Shown: positions 1 to 9,269, counted from the first letter of the stretch. The stretch is 32,123 nt of DNA from Streptomyces hirsutus (GCF_001418415.1 NZ_LIQT01000189.1:1-32123), one strand, 5' to 3'. Made by a program: numbers and translations. Notes: generated by a model not told the origin, from the letters alone.

Positions 1-956
1 CGCCCGCCCTGCACGACGAACTCACCGAGAAGTTCGGCACGTTCCCCCTGTTCCACTTCTGGGGACCCGGGGCCGACCTCGTCTCCAGCCAGTGGATCAT
101 CGACGCCACCCGCCACATCATGCGCACCCGGCATCCCGACCTGACACTGTGCTACCTCCCCCACCTCGACTACGACCTGCAGCGCTTCGGCCCCGACGAC
201 CCGCGCTCCCTGCAGGCCGCCGCGGACCTGGACGCCGCCCTGGCCCCGCTGCTCGACGACGCGCGCGCCGAGGGCCGTACCGTCGTCGCCCTGTCCGAGT
301 ACGGCATCACCCGGGTGAACCGGACCGTGGACATCAACCGCGTCCTGCGCCGCGCGGGCCTGCTGGAGGTGCACACGCAGGACGGCATGGAGTACCTCGA
401 CCCGATGGCCTCGCGCGCCTTCGCGGTCGCCGACCACCAGATCGCCCACGTCTACGTGCGCCGCCCCGAGGACCTCGACGCCACCCGGGCCGCCCTCGAA
501 GGCCTGCCCGGCATCGACCAGCTCCTGGACGACGAGGGCAAGAAGGCCCATCACCTCGACCATCCGCGCGCCGGCGAACTGGTCGCCGTCGCCGAACCCG
601 ACGCCTGGTTCACGTACTACTACTGGTTCGACGACGACCGCGCACCCGACTTCGCGCAGCTCGTCGAGATCCACCGCAAACCCGGCTACGACCCGGTCGA
701 GCTCTTCATGGACCCCCTCGACCCGTACGTCAAGGTGAAGGCGGCCACCGCGCTGGCGCGCAAGAAACTCGGCCTGCGCTACCGGATGGCGGTCGTGCCC
801 CTCGATCCGTCACCTGTTCGGGGCAGCCACGGCCGTCTCCCGGCGAGCGACGACGACGGTCCGCTCCTCATCTGCTCCACCCCCCGTGCCGTCGGTGACC
901 GCGTCGAGGCCACCGATGTCAAGCAACTCCTGCTCCAGCTCGCCGGACTCGGCTGA
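1..956 (+). CDS. Alkaline-phosphatase-superfamily protein (nucleotide pyrophosphatase-like), 5' end cut by window
   Basis: The reading frame is open from base 3 and ends at TGA 954-956, giving the C-terminal 317 residues; the start lies outside the window. The segment resembles type I phosphodiesterase/nucleotide pyrophosphatase proteins found in actinobacterial ebo-like gene clusters, which hydrolyse phosphoester or pyrophosphate bonds with two metal ions. Visible motifs are PHLDYDLQRFGP near 159-194, LSEYGI near 291-308 and ADHQIAHVYV near 429-458. In classical members the second motif is SDHG, so the Asp-His metal pair reads Glu-Tyr here, and the His after PHLDY is also absent. The variation could be a property of the subfamily. 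The next gene, a Tat-exported isomerase, follows about 115 bases later on the same strand, so the two may be co-transcribed. Family confidence is good; substrate is unknown. Confidence 0.75.
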   Translation, partial: PALHDELTEKFGTFPLFHFWGPGADLVSSQWIIDATRHIMRTRHPDLTLCYLPHLDYDLQRFGPDDPRSLQAAADLDAALAPLLDDARAEGRTVVALSEYGITRVNRTVDINRVLRRAGLLEVHTQDGMEYLDPMASRAFAVADHQIAHVYVRRPEDLDATRAALEGLPGIDQLLDDEGKKAHHLDHPRAGELVAVAEPDAWFTYYYWFDDDRAPDFAQLVEIHRKPGYDPVELFMDPLDPYVKVKAATALARKKLGLRYRMAVVPLDPSPVRGSHGRLPASDDDGPLLICSTPRAVGDRVEATDVKQLLLQLAGLG

Positions 957-1072
957 CGCACCACCACGTACGACCCTCCGAGATCCAGCTACTGGGAGTG
1001 AAACACGAGGCACTGACAACGGCCGGTCCCGGCGGGACCGGAACCGGCCACGACCGAGAAGGCAGGCCACTT

Positions 1073-2278
1073 GTGACCCCGTACTCCGACCCCTCCCGTA
1101 CCGAGGCCGTCACCGCCTCGGCCACCGACGCCCCGGACGAGGGACTGCGCCGCGCCCTGGGCGTGGACCGGCGCCGTTTCCTCAGCACCTGCACCGCCGT
1201 TGCGGCCGGAGCCGTCGCGCTCCCCGTCTTCGGGGCCGCCCCCGCCCTGGCCCACGGTCGCGGCAGAGACCACGACCACGGGCACGACCACGGCGGGCAG
1301 GTGCTCGTCCCGCCGCACAAGCGCGGCATCATCCTCTACACCGTCCGTGACGCCACCGGCCGCGACCCGCTGTCCACCGATCTGCCCTCCGGCTTCCGCG
1401 AGGTGTTCAAGCAACTGGCCCGCCACGGCTACCGCCAGGTGGAGTTCGCCGGCTACAACCAGCACGCGAACGCACCCGGCGGCGCCAGTCTCGAATCCGT
1501 CGCGGGAGCCAGGCTGCTGCGCTCCTGGCTCGACGACTACGGCCTGCGCGCCCAGGGCAACCACGGCTTCATCCCGTCCTCCTGGCCGTTGACCACGGCG
1601 GACCTGGACACCTTCAAGAAGCACCTCGAGATCGCCAACATCCTCGGCCTGGACCACATGGGCACCGGCGGCGACCCCACCGGCAGCTCCCACCGCGCCG
1701 ACTGGGACGTGGCCGCCGACAAGTGGAACGCCCTCGGCGCGATCGCCCGCCGCGAGGGCATCAAGCTCTACACCCACAACCACGACGGCGCCTACGGCTT
1801 CCTGCTCGACGGCGGCCCCCTGGACGACCAGGGGCGGCCGACCCGCAGTTCGGGCATCCGGAAACTGGAGTACTTCCTCAAGGTCACCGACCCCAAGGCC
1901 GTCTGGCTGGAGATGGACATCTTCTGGGCGCACGTCGCCCAGTACAAGTTCCACACGTACACCGCCCACGACGGCTCCACGCGCAGGAACGTCTTCGACC
2001 CGGCCGGCCTGGTCGCCCGCAACAACAAGCGCTACCCGCTGTTCCACGCCAAGGACGGCGTCGTCAGCACCACCAACGGCATGGGCTACGAGATGGTGCC
2101 CTTCGGAACCGGCGTCATCGACTACACGACGTTCTTCTCCCGGGTCGGGCAGCGGAACTACCACAACCCGATGGTCGAGGACGACAACGCCCCGAGCGCC
2201 ACCGACCCCGGGCAGTCACTGCGCGAGGCCAAGATCGGCTACGACAACCTGGCGGCCCTGCGCAAGCGGCGCCGCTGA
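1073..2278 (+). CDS. Tat-exported sugar phosphate isomerase/epimerase (xylose isomerase-like TIM barrel)
   Basis: The protein has about 401 residues from GTG 1073. A twin-arginine signal is clear: DRRRFLST followed by an Ala-rich hydrophobic stretch ending in APALA, so the mature enzyme is probably outside the membrane. After a His/Asp-rich segment (possible metal-binding linker) comes a TIM-barrel of the xylose isomerase/AP endonuclease 2 type. Landmarks are VEFAGYN (candidate metal Glu), HMGTGGDPT, THNHDGAYGF, LEMDIFW and FHAKDG. Such enzymes isomerise or epimerise sugars or inositol derivatives; the substrate cannot be told here. GTG 1073 is preferred because GAGAAGG sits about 10 bases upstream; an in-frame GTG at 998 would add 25 residues but has no good ribosome site. 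It follows the phosphatase gene and is closed by a strong hairpin at 2286-2338. Confidence 0.85.
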   Translation: MTPYSDPSRTEAVTASATDAPDEGLRRALGVDRRRFLSTCTAVAAGAVALPVFGAAPALAHGRGRDHDHGHDHGGQVLVPPHKRGIILYTVRDATGRDPLSTDLPSGFREVFKQLARHGYRQVEFAGYNQHANAPGGASLESVAGARLLRSWLDDYGLRAQGNHGFIPSSWPLTTADLDTFKKHLEIANILGLDHMGTGGDPTGSSHRADWDVAADKWNALGAIARREGIKLYTHNHDGAYGFLLDGGPLDDQGRPTRSSGIRKLEYFLKVTDPKAVWLEMDIFWAHVAQYKFHTYTAHDGSTRRNVFDPAGLVARNNKRYPLFHAKDGVVSTTNGMGYEMVPFGTGVIDYTTFFSRVGQRNYHNPMVEDDNAPSATDPGQSLREAKIGYDNLAALRKRRR

Positions 2279-2285
2279 CCGGGAA

Positions 2286-2338
2286 CACGGACCGGGCGGC
2301 CCCTCCCGCGTGCTGCGGGAGGGGCCGCCCGGTCCGTG
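2286..2338. terminator. Strong bidirectional terminator hairpin
   Basis: Perfect 24-bp inverted repeat (2286-2309 with 2315-2338) and a 5-base loop. It starts 8 bases after the isomerase stop and lies beyond the 3' end of the opposite-strand transporter, so it can end both converging transcripts. There is no T-tract, as is common in Streptomyces. Confidence 0.9.
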
Positions 2339-2352
2339 GGGACGAAGCTCTC

Positions 2353-2388
2353 GTGCCGGTGCCGGTGCCGGTGCCGGTGCCGGTGCCG
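2353..2388. repeat. Six tandem GTGCCG hexamers
   Basis: Exactly six consecutive copies of GTGCCG fill 2353-2388, between the terminator and the 3' end of the minus-strand transporter gene (stop at 2428). It is non-coding here. It is a simple-sequence tract likely to vary in copy number by slippage. Confidence 0.95.
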
Positions 2389-2427
2389 TGGGGCAGGGAC
2401 GGTGTGCGGCTCCGGCGGTCCGTGGGG

Positions 2428-3816
2428 TCAGGCCGTCTCGTCACCGAGCGGCTGCGGGTTCGGGCTGATCCGCCTGGGCTTGGGCCGCCCCGGGGGGTGC
2501 AGGAACACCGCGACGCAACCGGCGAACAGGGAGATCGAACCGGCCAGGACGAACGCGCCCGCGTAGTCCCAGCTCGCCACCACGACGGCGCCCATGCCGG
2601 ATCCGAGCAGACCGGAGACGAGCTTCGAGGAGTACACCAGGCCGTAGTTGGTGGCGTTGTTGTTCTCACCGAAGTAGTCGGCGGTCATCGCGGCGAACAT
2701 CGGGAAGATGGCACCGCCGCCGAACCCGGAGATCGACGAGAACAGCAGGAACAGCGGCAGGTTCCCGATGTTCCCGGAGAACAGGATGCCGTACTGGGAC
2801 AGCCCGAGGACGATGCAGACGAAGATCAGGCACTGCTTGCGGCCGTACCGGTCGGAGAGCCAGCCGATGACACCGCGGCCGGTGCCGTTGACGATCGCCT
2901 TCAGGGACATGGCGGTCGCCACGATGCCGCCCGCGAAGCCCGCGTCGTCACCGAAGGGCACCTGGAAGGCGATGCCGAAGATGTTCACCCCCGACGTGCA
3001 CAGGAGGCAGAACCACATCAGGGCCACCCGGCCGGTCCGCCACGCCTCCATGGGGGTGTACTGGTGCACGGCCGGCGGGTTCTTCTCCATCGCGCGCCGG
3101 GTGCGCGCGTCGGTCGGCTTCTTCAGCGGGTCGATGTCGGCCGGCCACCAGTTCTTCGGCGGGTCCTTGAAGAAGTAGCCGGCTCCCGCCACCACACCGG
3201 CCAGGAACACACCCACCGCGACCAGCACCCAGCGGAAGTTGGTGAGGTCCATGTAGCCGGTGAAGATGAAGACGAACGGCACCGAACCGTAGGCGAAACC
3301 GCCGTTCACGAAGCCGGTCTTGCCGCCCTTGCGCTCCGGATACCACTTGGCGACCATGTTCACGCAGGTCGCGTACACCATGCCGGCACCCATACCGCTG
3401 AACATGCCGAAGCCGAGATACGCGACGATCACATGCGGCGCGAAGGCCAGCGAGACATAGCCCAGCAGGGTTCCCACCGCGCCGCACATCATCGCCCAGC
3501 GGGCCGGCAGTCTGCCGCTCTCCCGCAGCTTGCCCGCCGGGAAGGCCACCGCCGCCTGGAAGAACACCCACACGCCCAGCATCCAGAAGATGTGCGCGCT
3601 GCTCCACGAATGGGCCGTGTGCAGCGTGTCCTCGGCGGAAGCGAACGCGTACTCCGCCGAGGAGATGCCCATCATGCCGATCCACGGCAGGATGACCATC
3701 CACTTGCGCTTGCGGCCCATGATGTCGATGTCGGTCTCACCGAGGCGGTAGACGCGTCCGTTCGCGTCGGCCACCTCCCGGTAGGGAACCGAAGTCCGCA
3801 GATCGGTCGTTGTCAT
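2428..3816 (-). CDS. OFA-family MFS transporter, likely oxalate:formate antiporter (OxlT-like)
   Basis: A 462-residue membrane protein with about 12 hydrophobic segments, typical of the major facilitator superfamily. The central stretch NMVAKWYPERKGGKTG followed by a Gly-rich helix is characteristic of the oxalate/formate antiporter (OFA) family. OxlT exchanges external oxalate for internal formate, which makes a proton gradient because decarboxylation consumes a proton. The ATG at 3816 is preferred to an upstream start at 3867 because AAGGGG lies about 11 bases before it. It is the last gene of a minus-strand run with an acyl-CoA synthetase, frc and a ThDP lyase, which supports a carboxylate substrate. 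A hairpin at 3893-3925 separates it from the upstream gene, so it may need its own promoter in the short 3817-3892 gap. A formate/2-hydroxyacid or related anion is possible instead of oxalate. Confidence 0.85.
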   Translation of the reverse strand: MTTTDLRTSVPYREVADANGRVYRLGETDIDIMGRKRKWMVILPWIGMMGISSAEYAFASAEDTLHTAHSWSSAHIFWMLGVWVFFQAAVAFPAGKLRESGRLPARWAMMCGAVGTLLGYVSLAFAPHVIVAYLGFGMFSGMGAGMVYATCVNMVAKWYPERKGGKTGFVNGGFAYGSVPFVFIFTGYMDLTNFRWVLVAVGVFLAGVVAGAGYFFKDPPKNWWPADIDPLKKPTDARTRRAMEKNPPAVHQYTPMEAWRTGRVALMWFCLLCTSGVNIFGIAFQVPFGDDAGFAGGIVATAMSLKAIVNGTGRGVIGWLSDRYGRKQCLIFVCIVLGLSQYGILFSGNIGNLPLFLLFSSISGFGGGAIFPMFAAMTADYFGENNNATNYGLVYSSKLVSGLLGSGMGAVVVASWDYAGAFVLAGSISLFAGCVAVFLHPPGRPKPRRISPNPQPLGDETA

Positions 3817-3892
3817 GTCGTGTTGCACCCCTTGCGTCGAAAGTTCTGGCCAGCGCCCCCTGTCCAATGCCTTTCGTGCGCGTTCGGGTCCC

Positions 3893-3925
3893 GGGGCCGG
3901 CCGACGCGCACCGTCGGCCGGCCCC
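3893..3925 (-). terminator. Hairpin between the acyl-CoA synthetase and OxlT-like genes
   Basis: Perfect 13-bp stem (3893-3905 with 3913-3925), 7-base loop, 15 bases after the stop of the upstream minus-strand gene. It could end or attenuate transcription before the transporter, setting its dose relative to the enzymes. Confidence 0.7.
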
Positions 3926-3939
3926 CCGGTCCGCTCACC

Positions 3940-6087
3940 TCATGAACCGCCCCCCAACAAACCCGCCGCCCGCGCCCAGCGGTACTTCGCCCCGAGCACC
4001 GCCACCGGCCGCTCGGTCGTGTACGGGTACGCCACGACGCCCCGCTCGAAGAGGTACTGGCACGCCTCCTCGACCTCCACGTCGCCCGCCAGCGACGCCA
4101 CCACCGGCTTCTCGACGCCCCGTTCGCGGAACTCCGCCACCACCCGCGCGGTGAGCTCCGCGAACACCATGGGAGGCGTGACGATGGTGTGCCAGTAGCC
4201 GAGGACGAGCGCGTGGATGCGCGGGTCCTCAAGACCCAGCCGGATCGTCGCCTCGTACGTCGACGGCGGCTCGCCCCCGGTGATGTCCACCGGGTTGCCG
4301 GCCGCTCCGAAGGGCGGGATGAACTCGCGGAACGCCGCGTCCAGATCCGGCGGGATCTCCATCAGCGACAGCCCGTTGTCCGTCACCGCGTCCGACAGCA
4401 GCACCCCGCTGCCGCCCGCCCCCGTGATGATCACGACGTTGTCGCCCTTCGGGGCGGGCAGCACCGGCAACGCGCGCGCGTACTCGAGCATGTCGCTGAG
4501 ACCCGGCGCGCGGATCACACCGGCCTGCCGCAGGATGTCGTCGTACACGGCGTCGTCGCCCGCCAGCGCGCCGGTGTGCGAACCCGCGGCCTTCGCGCCC
4601 GCCGCCGTACGGCCCGCCTTCAGCACCACGACCGGCTTCTTCGGCACCGTCTCGCGCGCGGCCCGCACGAACGCCCGCCCGTCCTTGAGATCCTCCAGGT
4701 GCATGGCGATGCAGTCGGTGTGCGGGTCCTGTCCGAACCAGGTCAGCAGGTCGTCCTCGTCCAGGTCCGACTTGTTGCCCAGCCCGACGATCGCCGACAC
4801 ACCCGTCCGGGTGGTGCGCGCGAACCCCAGGATGGCCATCCCGATGCCGCCCGACTGCGAGGTCAGCGCGACCCCGCCCTTGACGTCGTACGGCGTGCAG
4901 AACGTGGCGCACAGGTCCTGCCACGTCGAGTAGTAGCCGTAGATGTTGGGTCCGAGGAGCCGGACGCCGTGCCGCTCGGCGATCGCCACGATCTCGTCCT
5001 GGAGCTCCTGCTCACCGGTCTCCGCGAACCCGGAGGGAATGAGGACGGCGTTCGGGATCCCCTTGCGCCCCACCTCCTCCAGCGCCGCGGCCACGAACCT
5101 GGCGGGAATCGCGAAGACCGCCACATCCACCTCACCGGGGACGTCCGTGACACTCTTGTACGCCTTGCGGCCCAGGATGTCATCGGACTTGGGGTTCACC
5201 GGATGGATCTCCCCGGCGAAGCCGCCGTCCACCAGGTTGCGCATCACCGAGTTGCCGATCTTGCCCGGCTCGGCGGAGGCGCCGATCACGGCGACCGAAC
5301 GCGGCTGCATCAGCCGCCGCATGGAGGCGAGGATCTCCTCACGCGAGTACTGGCGGCGCTCCTTCGGCACCTCGGTCGCCAGGATCACCCGGATGTCGGC
5401 GGCGACCGCGCCGTCCGGTGTGGCGATCACCGGATTGAGGTCCACCTCGGCGATCTCCGGGAAGTCCGCGACGAGTTCCGACACCCGGCGGATCTGCTCG
5501 GCGACCGCCCACCGGTCCACACCGGCCTGCCCGCGTACCCCGCGCAGGATCTCCGCCGACCGGATCGAGTCCAGCATCGACAGCGCCTCGTCGGGGTCCA
5601 CCGGCGCGAGCCGGAAGGTGACGTCCTTGAACACCTCGACGAGCACCCCGCCGAGCCCGAACGCGACCACCTTTCCGAACGTCGGGTCCGTGACCGCCCC
5701 GACGATGACCTCCTGCCCCTGCGGCAGCAGCTCCTGCACCTGCACGCCGTCGATCCGGGCGGCCGGATCGTACGCGCGGGCGTTCTCCACGATCCGGCAG
5801 AACGCCGCCCGCACATCGGCCGCGCCCTCCACACCGACGATCACACCGCCGGCGTCGGTCTTGTGCAGGATGTCCGGTGAGACGATCTTCATCACGACGG
5901 GCCCGCCGAACCGCGCCGCGTACGCCACGGCCTCGTCGACGTCCGTCGCCAGCTCCTCGCCCGGTACGGCGATCCCGTACGCGTCCGCCAGCACCTTGCC
6001 CTCGGGCGCGGTGAGCGCGGTGCGCCCGTCGGCGCGCACCGCGTCGAGCAGCGCGCGCACCCGGAGCGTGCGGTCCTCGGTCATCAC
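3940..6087 (-). CDS. ADP-forming acyl-CoA synthetase (acetate--CoA ligase family), ATP-grasp first
   Basis: A 715-residue protein with the parts of an NDP-forming acyl-CoA synthetase. An ATP-grasp domain occupies about residues 1-240 (MKIVSPDILHKTDAGGV, VDLNPVI). A CoA-binding Rossmann domain begins near residue 260 (MQPRSVAVIGASAEPGKIGN). Succinyl-CoA-ligase-like domains follow, with GSHTGALAGDDAVYDD carrying the candidate phospho-histidine. The beta-like part precedes the alpha-like part, opposite to many archaeal Acd fusions. The reaction is acyl-CoA + ADP + Pi to acid + CoA + ATP, reversible. It begins 1 base (GTG 6087) or 4 bases (ATG 6084) after the frc stop, so the two are translationally coupled. 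Role by inference: making the first acyl-CoA for the CoA-transferase cycle, or recovering ATP from formyl-CoA or another acyl-CoA. Substrate is unknown. Confidence 0.88.
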   Translation of the reverse strand: MMTEDRTLRVRALLDAVRADGRTALTAPEGKVLADAYGIAVPGEELATDVDEAVAYAARFGGPVVMKIVSPDILHKTDAGGVIVGVEGAADVRAAFCRIVENARAYDPAARIDGVQVQELLPQGQEVIVGAVTDPTFGKVVAFGLGGVLVEVFKDVTFRLAPVDPDEALSMLDSIRSAEILRGVRGQAGVDRWAVAEQIRRVSELVADFPEIAEVDLNPVIATPDGAVAADIRVILATEVPKERRQYSREEILASMRRLMQPRSVAVIGASAEPGKIGNSVMRNLVDGGFAGEIHPVNPKSDDILGRKAYKSVTDVPGEVDVAVFAIPARFVAAALEEVGRKGIPNAVLIPSGFAETGEQELQDEIVAIAERHGVRLLGPNIYGYYSTWQDLCATFCTPYDVKGGVALTSQSGGIGMAILGFARTTRTGVSAIVGLGNKSDLDEDDLLTWFGQDPHTDCIAMHLEDLKDGRAFVRAARETVPKKPVVVLKAGRTAAGAKAAGSHTGALAGDDAVYDDILRQAGVIRAPGLSDMLEYARALPVLPAPKGDNVVIITGAGGSGVLLSDAVTDNGLSLMEIPPDLDAAFREFIPPFGAAGNPVDITGGEPPSTYEATIRLGLEDPRIHALVLGYWHTIVTPPMVFAELTARVVAEFRERGVEKPVVASLAGDVEVEEACQYLFERGVVAYPYTTERPVAVLGAKYRWARAAGLLGGGS

Positions 6088-6088
6088 G

Positions 6089-7363
6089 TCAGATCACCCC
6101 GTTCGACTTGAGCAGGCGCAGTTCCTCGTCGCCGAGGCCGAGTTCGCCGACGAACACCTCTTCGTTGTGCTCGCCGAGCAGCGGGGAGGCGACCACGTCG
6201 ACGGGGGAGTCGGAGAGCTTCAGCGGGCTGCCGACGGTGACGAACTCACCGCGCTCGGGGTGCGGGACGGTGACGACCATCCCGTTCGCCGCCAGCGAGG
6301 TGTCCTCGATGATCTCCTTGGTGGACAGGATCGGCCCGCACGGGATGTTGTGCGCGTTCAGCCGCTCCAGCACCTCCCACTTGGGCAGCGTCGAGGACCA
6401 CTCCTCGATCAGCTGGAACATCTTGCCGAGCTTGGGCAGCCGGGCCTGCGGCGTCGCCCAGTCGGGGTCCTCGGCCAGCTCCGGCCGGCCGATCAGCTCA
6501 CTGACGGGCTTCCAGCCGACGGGCTGCACGATCACGTACACGTAGTCGTTCGGGCCGCCCGGCGCGCACTTGACCGCCCAGCCGGGCTGTCCGCCGCCGG
6601 ACGCGTTCCCGGACCGGGGGACCTCGTCGCCGAAGTCCTCGTTGGGGTATTCGGCGAGCGGGCCGTGGGCCAGGCGCTGCTGGTCGCGCAGTTTCACCCG
6701 GCAGAGGTTGAGCACCGCGTGCTGCATGGCCACGTTCACCCGCTGCCCGCGCCCGGTGGTCTCCCGCTGGAACAGCGCGGCGAGGATGCCCGCCACCACG
6801 TGGATGCCCGTGCCCGAGTCCCCGATCTGGGCGCCCGTCGCCAGCGGCGGCCCGTCCTCGAAACCGGTGGTCGACATCGACCCGCCCATGGCCTGCGCGA
6901 CGACCTCGTACGCCTTGAAGGCGGTGTACGGACCGTCGCCGAACCCCTTGATGGAGGCGTAGACGATCCGCGGATTGATCTCCTTGATGCGGTCCCAGGT
7001 GAACCCCATCCGGTCGACGGCGCCCGGCCCGAAGTTCTCGACCATGACGTCCGAGCGCCGGATCAGCTCGGTGAGGATCTCCTTGCCGCGCTCGGTCTTG
7101 GTGTTGAGGGTGATGCTCCGCTTGTTGCAGTTGAGCATCGTGAAGTAGAGGGAGTCGACGTCGGGGAGGTCGCGCAGCTGTTTGCGCGTGATGTCCCCGG
7201 TCGGGGCCTCCAGCTTGACGACGTCCGCGCCGAGCCAGGCCAGCAGCTGGGTCGCGGAGGGTCCGGACTGGACATGCGTCATGTCCAGGACGCGGACGCC
7301 GTCGAGTGCCTTGGCGGTCGGGGCTTCGGGGGTGCGTGCGTTCACGGCGGTCTCGGTGGTCAC
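6089..7363 (-). CDS. frc: Formyl-CoA:oxalate CoA-transferase (class III, CaiB/BaiF family)
   Basis: A 424-residue class III CoA-transferase that moves CoA from formyl-CoA to oxalate through aspartyl-CoA and mixed-anhydride intermediates. It closely follows Frc from Oxalobacter as I remember it: [20 protein letters not shown] at the N-terminus, [35 protein letters not shown], the catalytic Asp in [10 protein letters not shown] near residue 182, the glycine loop [10 protein letters not shown], and NIPCGPI. The start is GTG 7363, with GAGG eight bases upstream. GTG 7372 is in frame and only 1 base past the lyase stop, but has a poor ribosome site. The gene sits between the ThDP lyase and the acyl-CoA synthetase in one tight minus-strand operon. 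Other CoA acceptors are possible in this superfamily, but the Frc match is strong. Confidence 0.92.
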   Translation of the reverse strand: MTTETAVNARTPEAPTAKALDGVRVLDMTHVQSGPSATQLLAWLGADVVKLEAPTGDITRKQLRDLPDVDSLYFTMLNCNKRSITLNTKTERGKEILTELIRRSDVMVENFGPGAVDRMGFTWDRIKEINPRIVYASIKGFGDGPYTAFKAYEVVAQAMGGSMSTTGFEDGPPLATGAQIGDSGTGIHVVAGILAALFQRETTGRGQRVNVAMQHAVLNLCRVKLRDQQRLAHGPLAEYPNEDFGDEVPRSGNASGGGQPGWAVKCAPGGPNDYVYVIVQPVGWKPVSELIGRPELAEDPDWATPQARLPKLGKMFQLIEEWSSTLPKWEVLERLNAHNIPCGPILSTKEIIEDTSLAANGMVVTVPHPERGEFVTVGSPLKLSDSPVDVVASPLLGEHNEEVFVGELGLGDEELRLLKSNGVI

Positions 7364-7373
7364 CGGGGTCACC

Positions 7374-9056
7374 TCACTTGTACATCGTCTGGTTCATGGT
7401 TCCGGGGGCGTACGCGTCCGGGTCGACCCAGACGTTGATCAGGGACGGCTTGCCCGACTCGCGGGCCCGGCGCAGCGCGGGGCCGATGTCGGCGGGGTCG
7501 CGGACCTCCTCGCCGTGACCGCCCAGCATCTGCGCGAACTTGTCGTACGGGACGTCGCCGAGGGTGTTGCCGACCCGCTCGCGCTCCTTGCCGTACTTGG
7601 CGGCCTGGCCGTAACGGATCTGGTTCATCGAGGAGTTGTTGCCGACGATGCCGACGAACGGCAGGTCGTAGCGGACGAGGGTCTCGAAGTCCCAGCCGGT
7701 CAGCGAGAAGGCGCCGTCGCCGAAGAGGGCGACGACCTCCTTGTCGGGCCGCGCCTGCTTGGCCGCGAGCACGAAGGGGACCCCGACGCCGAGCGTGCCG
7801 AGCGGGCCCGGGTCCATCCAGTGGCCGGGCGACTTGGGCTGCACGACCTGCCCGGAGAAGGTGACGATGTCGCCGCCGTCGCCGATGTAGATCGAGTCCT
7901 CGGTGAGGAAGTCGTTGATCTCGCTGACCAGCCGGTACGGGTGGATGGGTGAGGTGTCCGACCGCAATTGCGGCAGCCGCTTCTCCAACGCGGTCTGCTC
8001 GGCGGCCCGCAGCTCGTCCAGCCACTCCTTGCGCCTGGACGCGCCTCCGTCGATGCGTCCGGACGCCGCCTCGGTCACCGACTTCAGCACCAGCCCCGCG
8101 TCGCCGACGATGCCGAGGTCGATGTCGCGGTTCTTGCCGACGGTGCGGTAGTCGAGGTCGATCTGCACGACCGTGGCGGTGGGGGAGAGCCGCTTGCCGT
8201 AGCCCATGCGGAAGTCGAAGGGCGTGCCGACGATCACGATGACGTCGGCGTTGGTGAAGGCGTACCGGCGGGACAGCTGGAAGTGGTGCGGGTCGCCGGG
8301 CGGCAGGGTGCCGCGTCCCGCGCCGTTCATGTACGCGGGGATGTTGAGGGTGCGGACGAGCTCGATGGCCGCCTCGGTGCCCCGGGTGGTCCACACCTGG
8401 CTGCCGAGCAGGATCGCCGGCTTCTCGGCGTGCGCCAGCAGATCGGCGAGCTTCTCGACGGCCTCCGGGTCGCCGGGCGAGCGCGTCGAGGCGCGGTAGG
8501 CGCCCTGCTGCGGCACGCGCGCCGTGGAGGCCGGCACCTTGGCGTCCAGGACGTCGCGCGGGATCTCCAGGAAGGAGGGACCGGGGGCGCCGTGGTAGCA
8601 CTCGCGGTAGGCCATCGACACCATGTCCGCGGCCCGCGCCGTGTGCGGCACGGTCGCCGCGAACTTGGTGATGGGGCTCATCATGTCGACGTGCGGCAGG
8701 TCCTGCAGGGACCCCATCTTGTGCTGGGACAGGGCACCCTGACCGCCGATCAGCAGCATGGGGGACTCGGCCCGGAAGGCGTTGGCCACCCCGGTGACGG
8801 CGTCGGTGGTGCCCGGGCCCGCGGTGACGACCGCGCAGCCCGGCTTGCCGGTGATGCGTGCGTAGCCGTCGGCCGCGTGCGCGGCGACCTGTTCGTGACG
8901 TACGTCGACGACCTCGATGCCCTCGTCGACGCAGCCGTCGTAGATGTCGATGATGTGGCCGCCGCACAGCGTGTAGATGCGGTCGACGCCCTCGGCCTTG
9001 AGGGCCTTGGCGACGAGATGACCGCCGGAGATCAGGTCCTGTGTGTCGTCGGGCAT
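7374..9056 (-). CDS. ThDP-dependent oxalyl-CoA decarboxylase / 2-hydroxyacyl-CoA lyase-type enzyme
   Basis: A 560-residue thiamine-diphosphate enzyme, the usual length for the family. The cofactor-activating Glu is in [17 protein letters not shown] (residue 55), and the ThDP/Mg motif runs from [13 protein letters not shown] to VGNN near the C-terminus. Oxalyl-CoA decarboxylase turns oxalyl-CoA into formyl-CoA and CO2; 2-hydroxyacyl-CoA lyase splits 2-hydroxyacyl-CoA into an aldehyde and formyl-CoA. Pairing with frc and an OxlT-like carrier argues for oxalate. However, the segment [10 protein letters not shown] (residues 115-124) lines up by eye with the lyase pattern (Phe-Gln) rather than the Tyr-Glu pair of Oxalobacter Oxc. 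The ATG at 9056 is chosen for AGGA seven bases upstream and because it gives the family N-terminus; an ATG at 9077 lacks a ribosome site. It is the first gene of the operon, divergent from sucC. Confidence 0.82.
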   Translation of the reverse strand: MPDDTQDLISGGHLVAKALKAEGVDRIYTLCGGHIIDIYDGCVDEGIEVVDVRHEQVAAHAADGYARITGKPGCAVVTAGPGTTDAVTGVANAFRAESPMLLIGGQGALSQHKMGSLQDLPHVDMMSPITKFAATVPHTARAADMVSMAYRECYHGAPGPSFLEIPRDVLDAKVPASTARVPQQGAYRASTRSPGDPEAVEKLADLLAHAEKPAILLGSQVWTTRGTEAAIELVRTLNIPAYMNGAGRGTLPPGDPHHFQLSRRYAFTNADVIVIVGTPFDFRMGYGKRLSPTATVVQIDLDYRTVGKNRDIDLGIVGDAGLVLKSVTEAASGRIDGGASRRKEWLDELRAAEQTALEKRLPQLRSDTSPIHPYRLVSEINDFLTEDSIYIGDGGDIVTFSGQVVQPKSPGHWMDPGPLGTLGVGVPFVLAAKQARPDKEVVALFGDGAFSLTGWDFETLVRYDLPFVGIVGNNSSMNQIRYGQAAKYGKERERVGNTLGDVPYDKFAQMLGGHGEEVRDPADIGPALRRARESGKPSLINVWVDPDAYAPGTMNQTMYK

Positions 9057-9120
9057 GGCGAAGTCCTGTCCCTTCATAGGGGGTGCGAACGCTCTCGTGC
9101 ATCGCTCTCGCAGTACATTG

Positions 9121-9144
9121 CATACAGTCGACGAATACTGTATG
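9121..9144. promoter_or_regulatory. Perfect inverted repeat in the divergent promoter region (operator candidate)
   Basis: CATACAGT (9121-9128) and ACTGTATG (9137-9144) are exact reverse complements with an 8-base spacer. They lie in the 213-base gap between the lyase (start 9056) and sucC (start 9270). One dimeric repressor or activator could control both arms. No regulator gene lies in this island, so the protein is unknown; GntR/FadR-type or IclR-type factors would be reasonable guesses only. Confidence 0.7.
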
Positions 9145-9269
9145 AAGCTTGTTATCCCGCATCCCATGGGAGGTGTCCAGGGGGTGCGCGGCACTTTTCC
9201 ACCGCCGGACTCCGGGCCGTCTCCCTCCCTCCCCGCGACCTTCCGGCGACTTCGCAGACAGGAGCCGAG

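Noticed and set aside
1723-3945. Long plus-strand open frame of over 700 codons
   Set aside because: It lies antisense to the OxlT-like gene and overlaps the isomerase in another frame; the translation is Arg/Gly/Pro/His-rich, as GC-rich antisense frames are.
4189-5880. Long plus-strand frame across the acyl-CoA synthetase
   Set aside because: Antisense shadow of a clear ATP-grasp/CoA-ligase gene; no domain content of its own.
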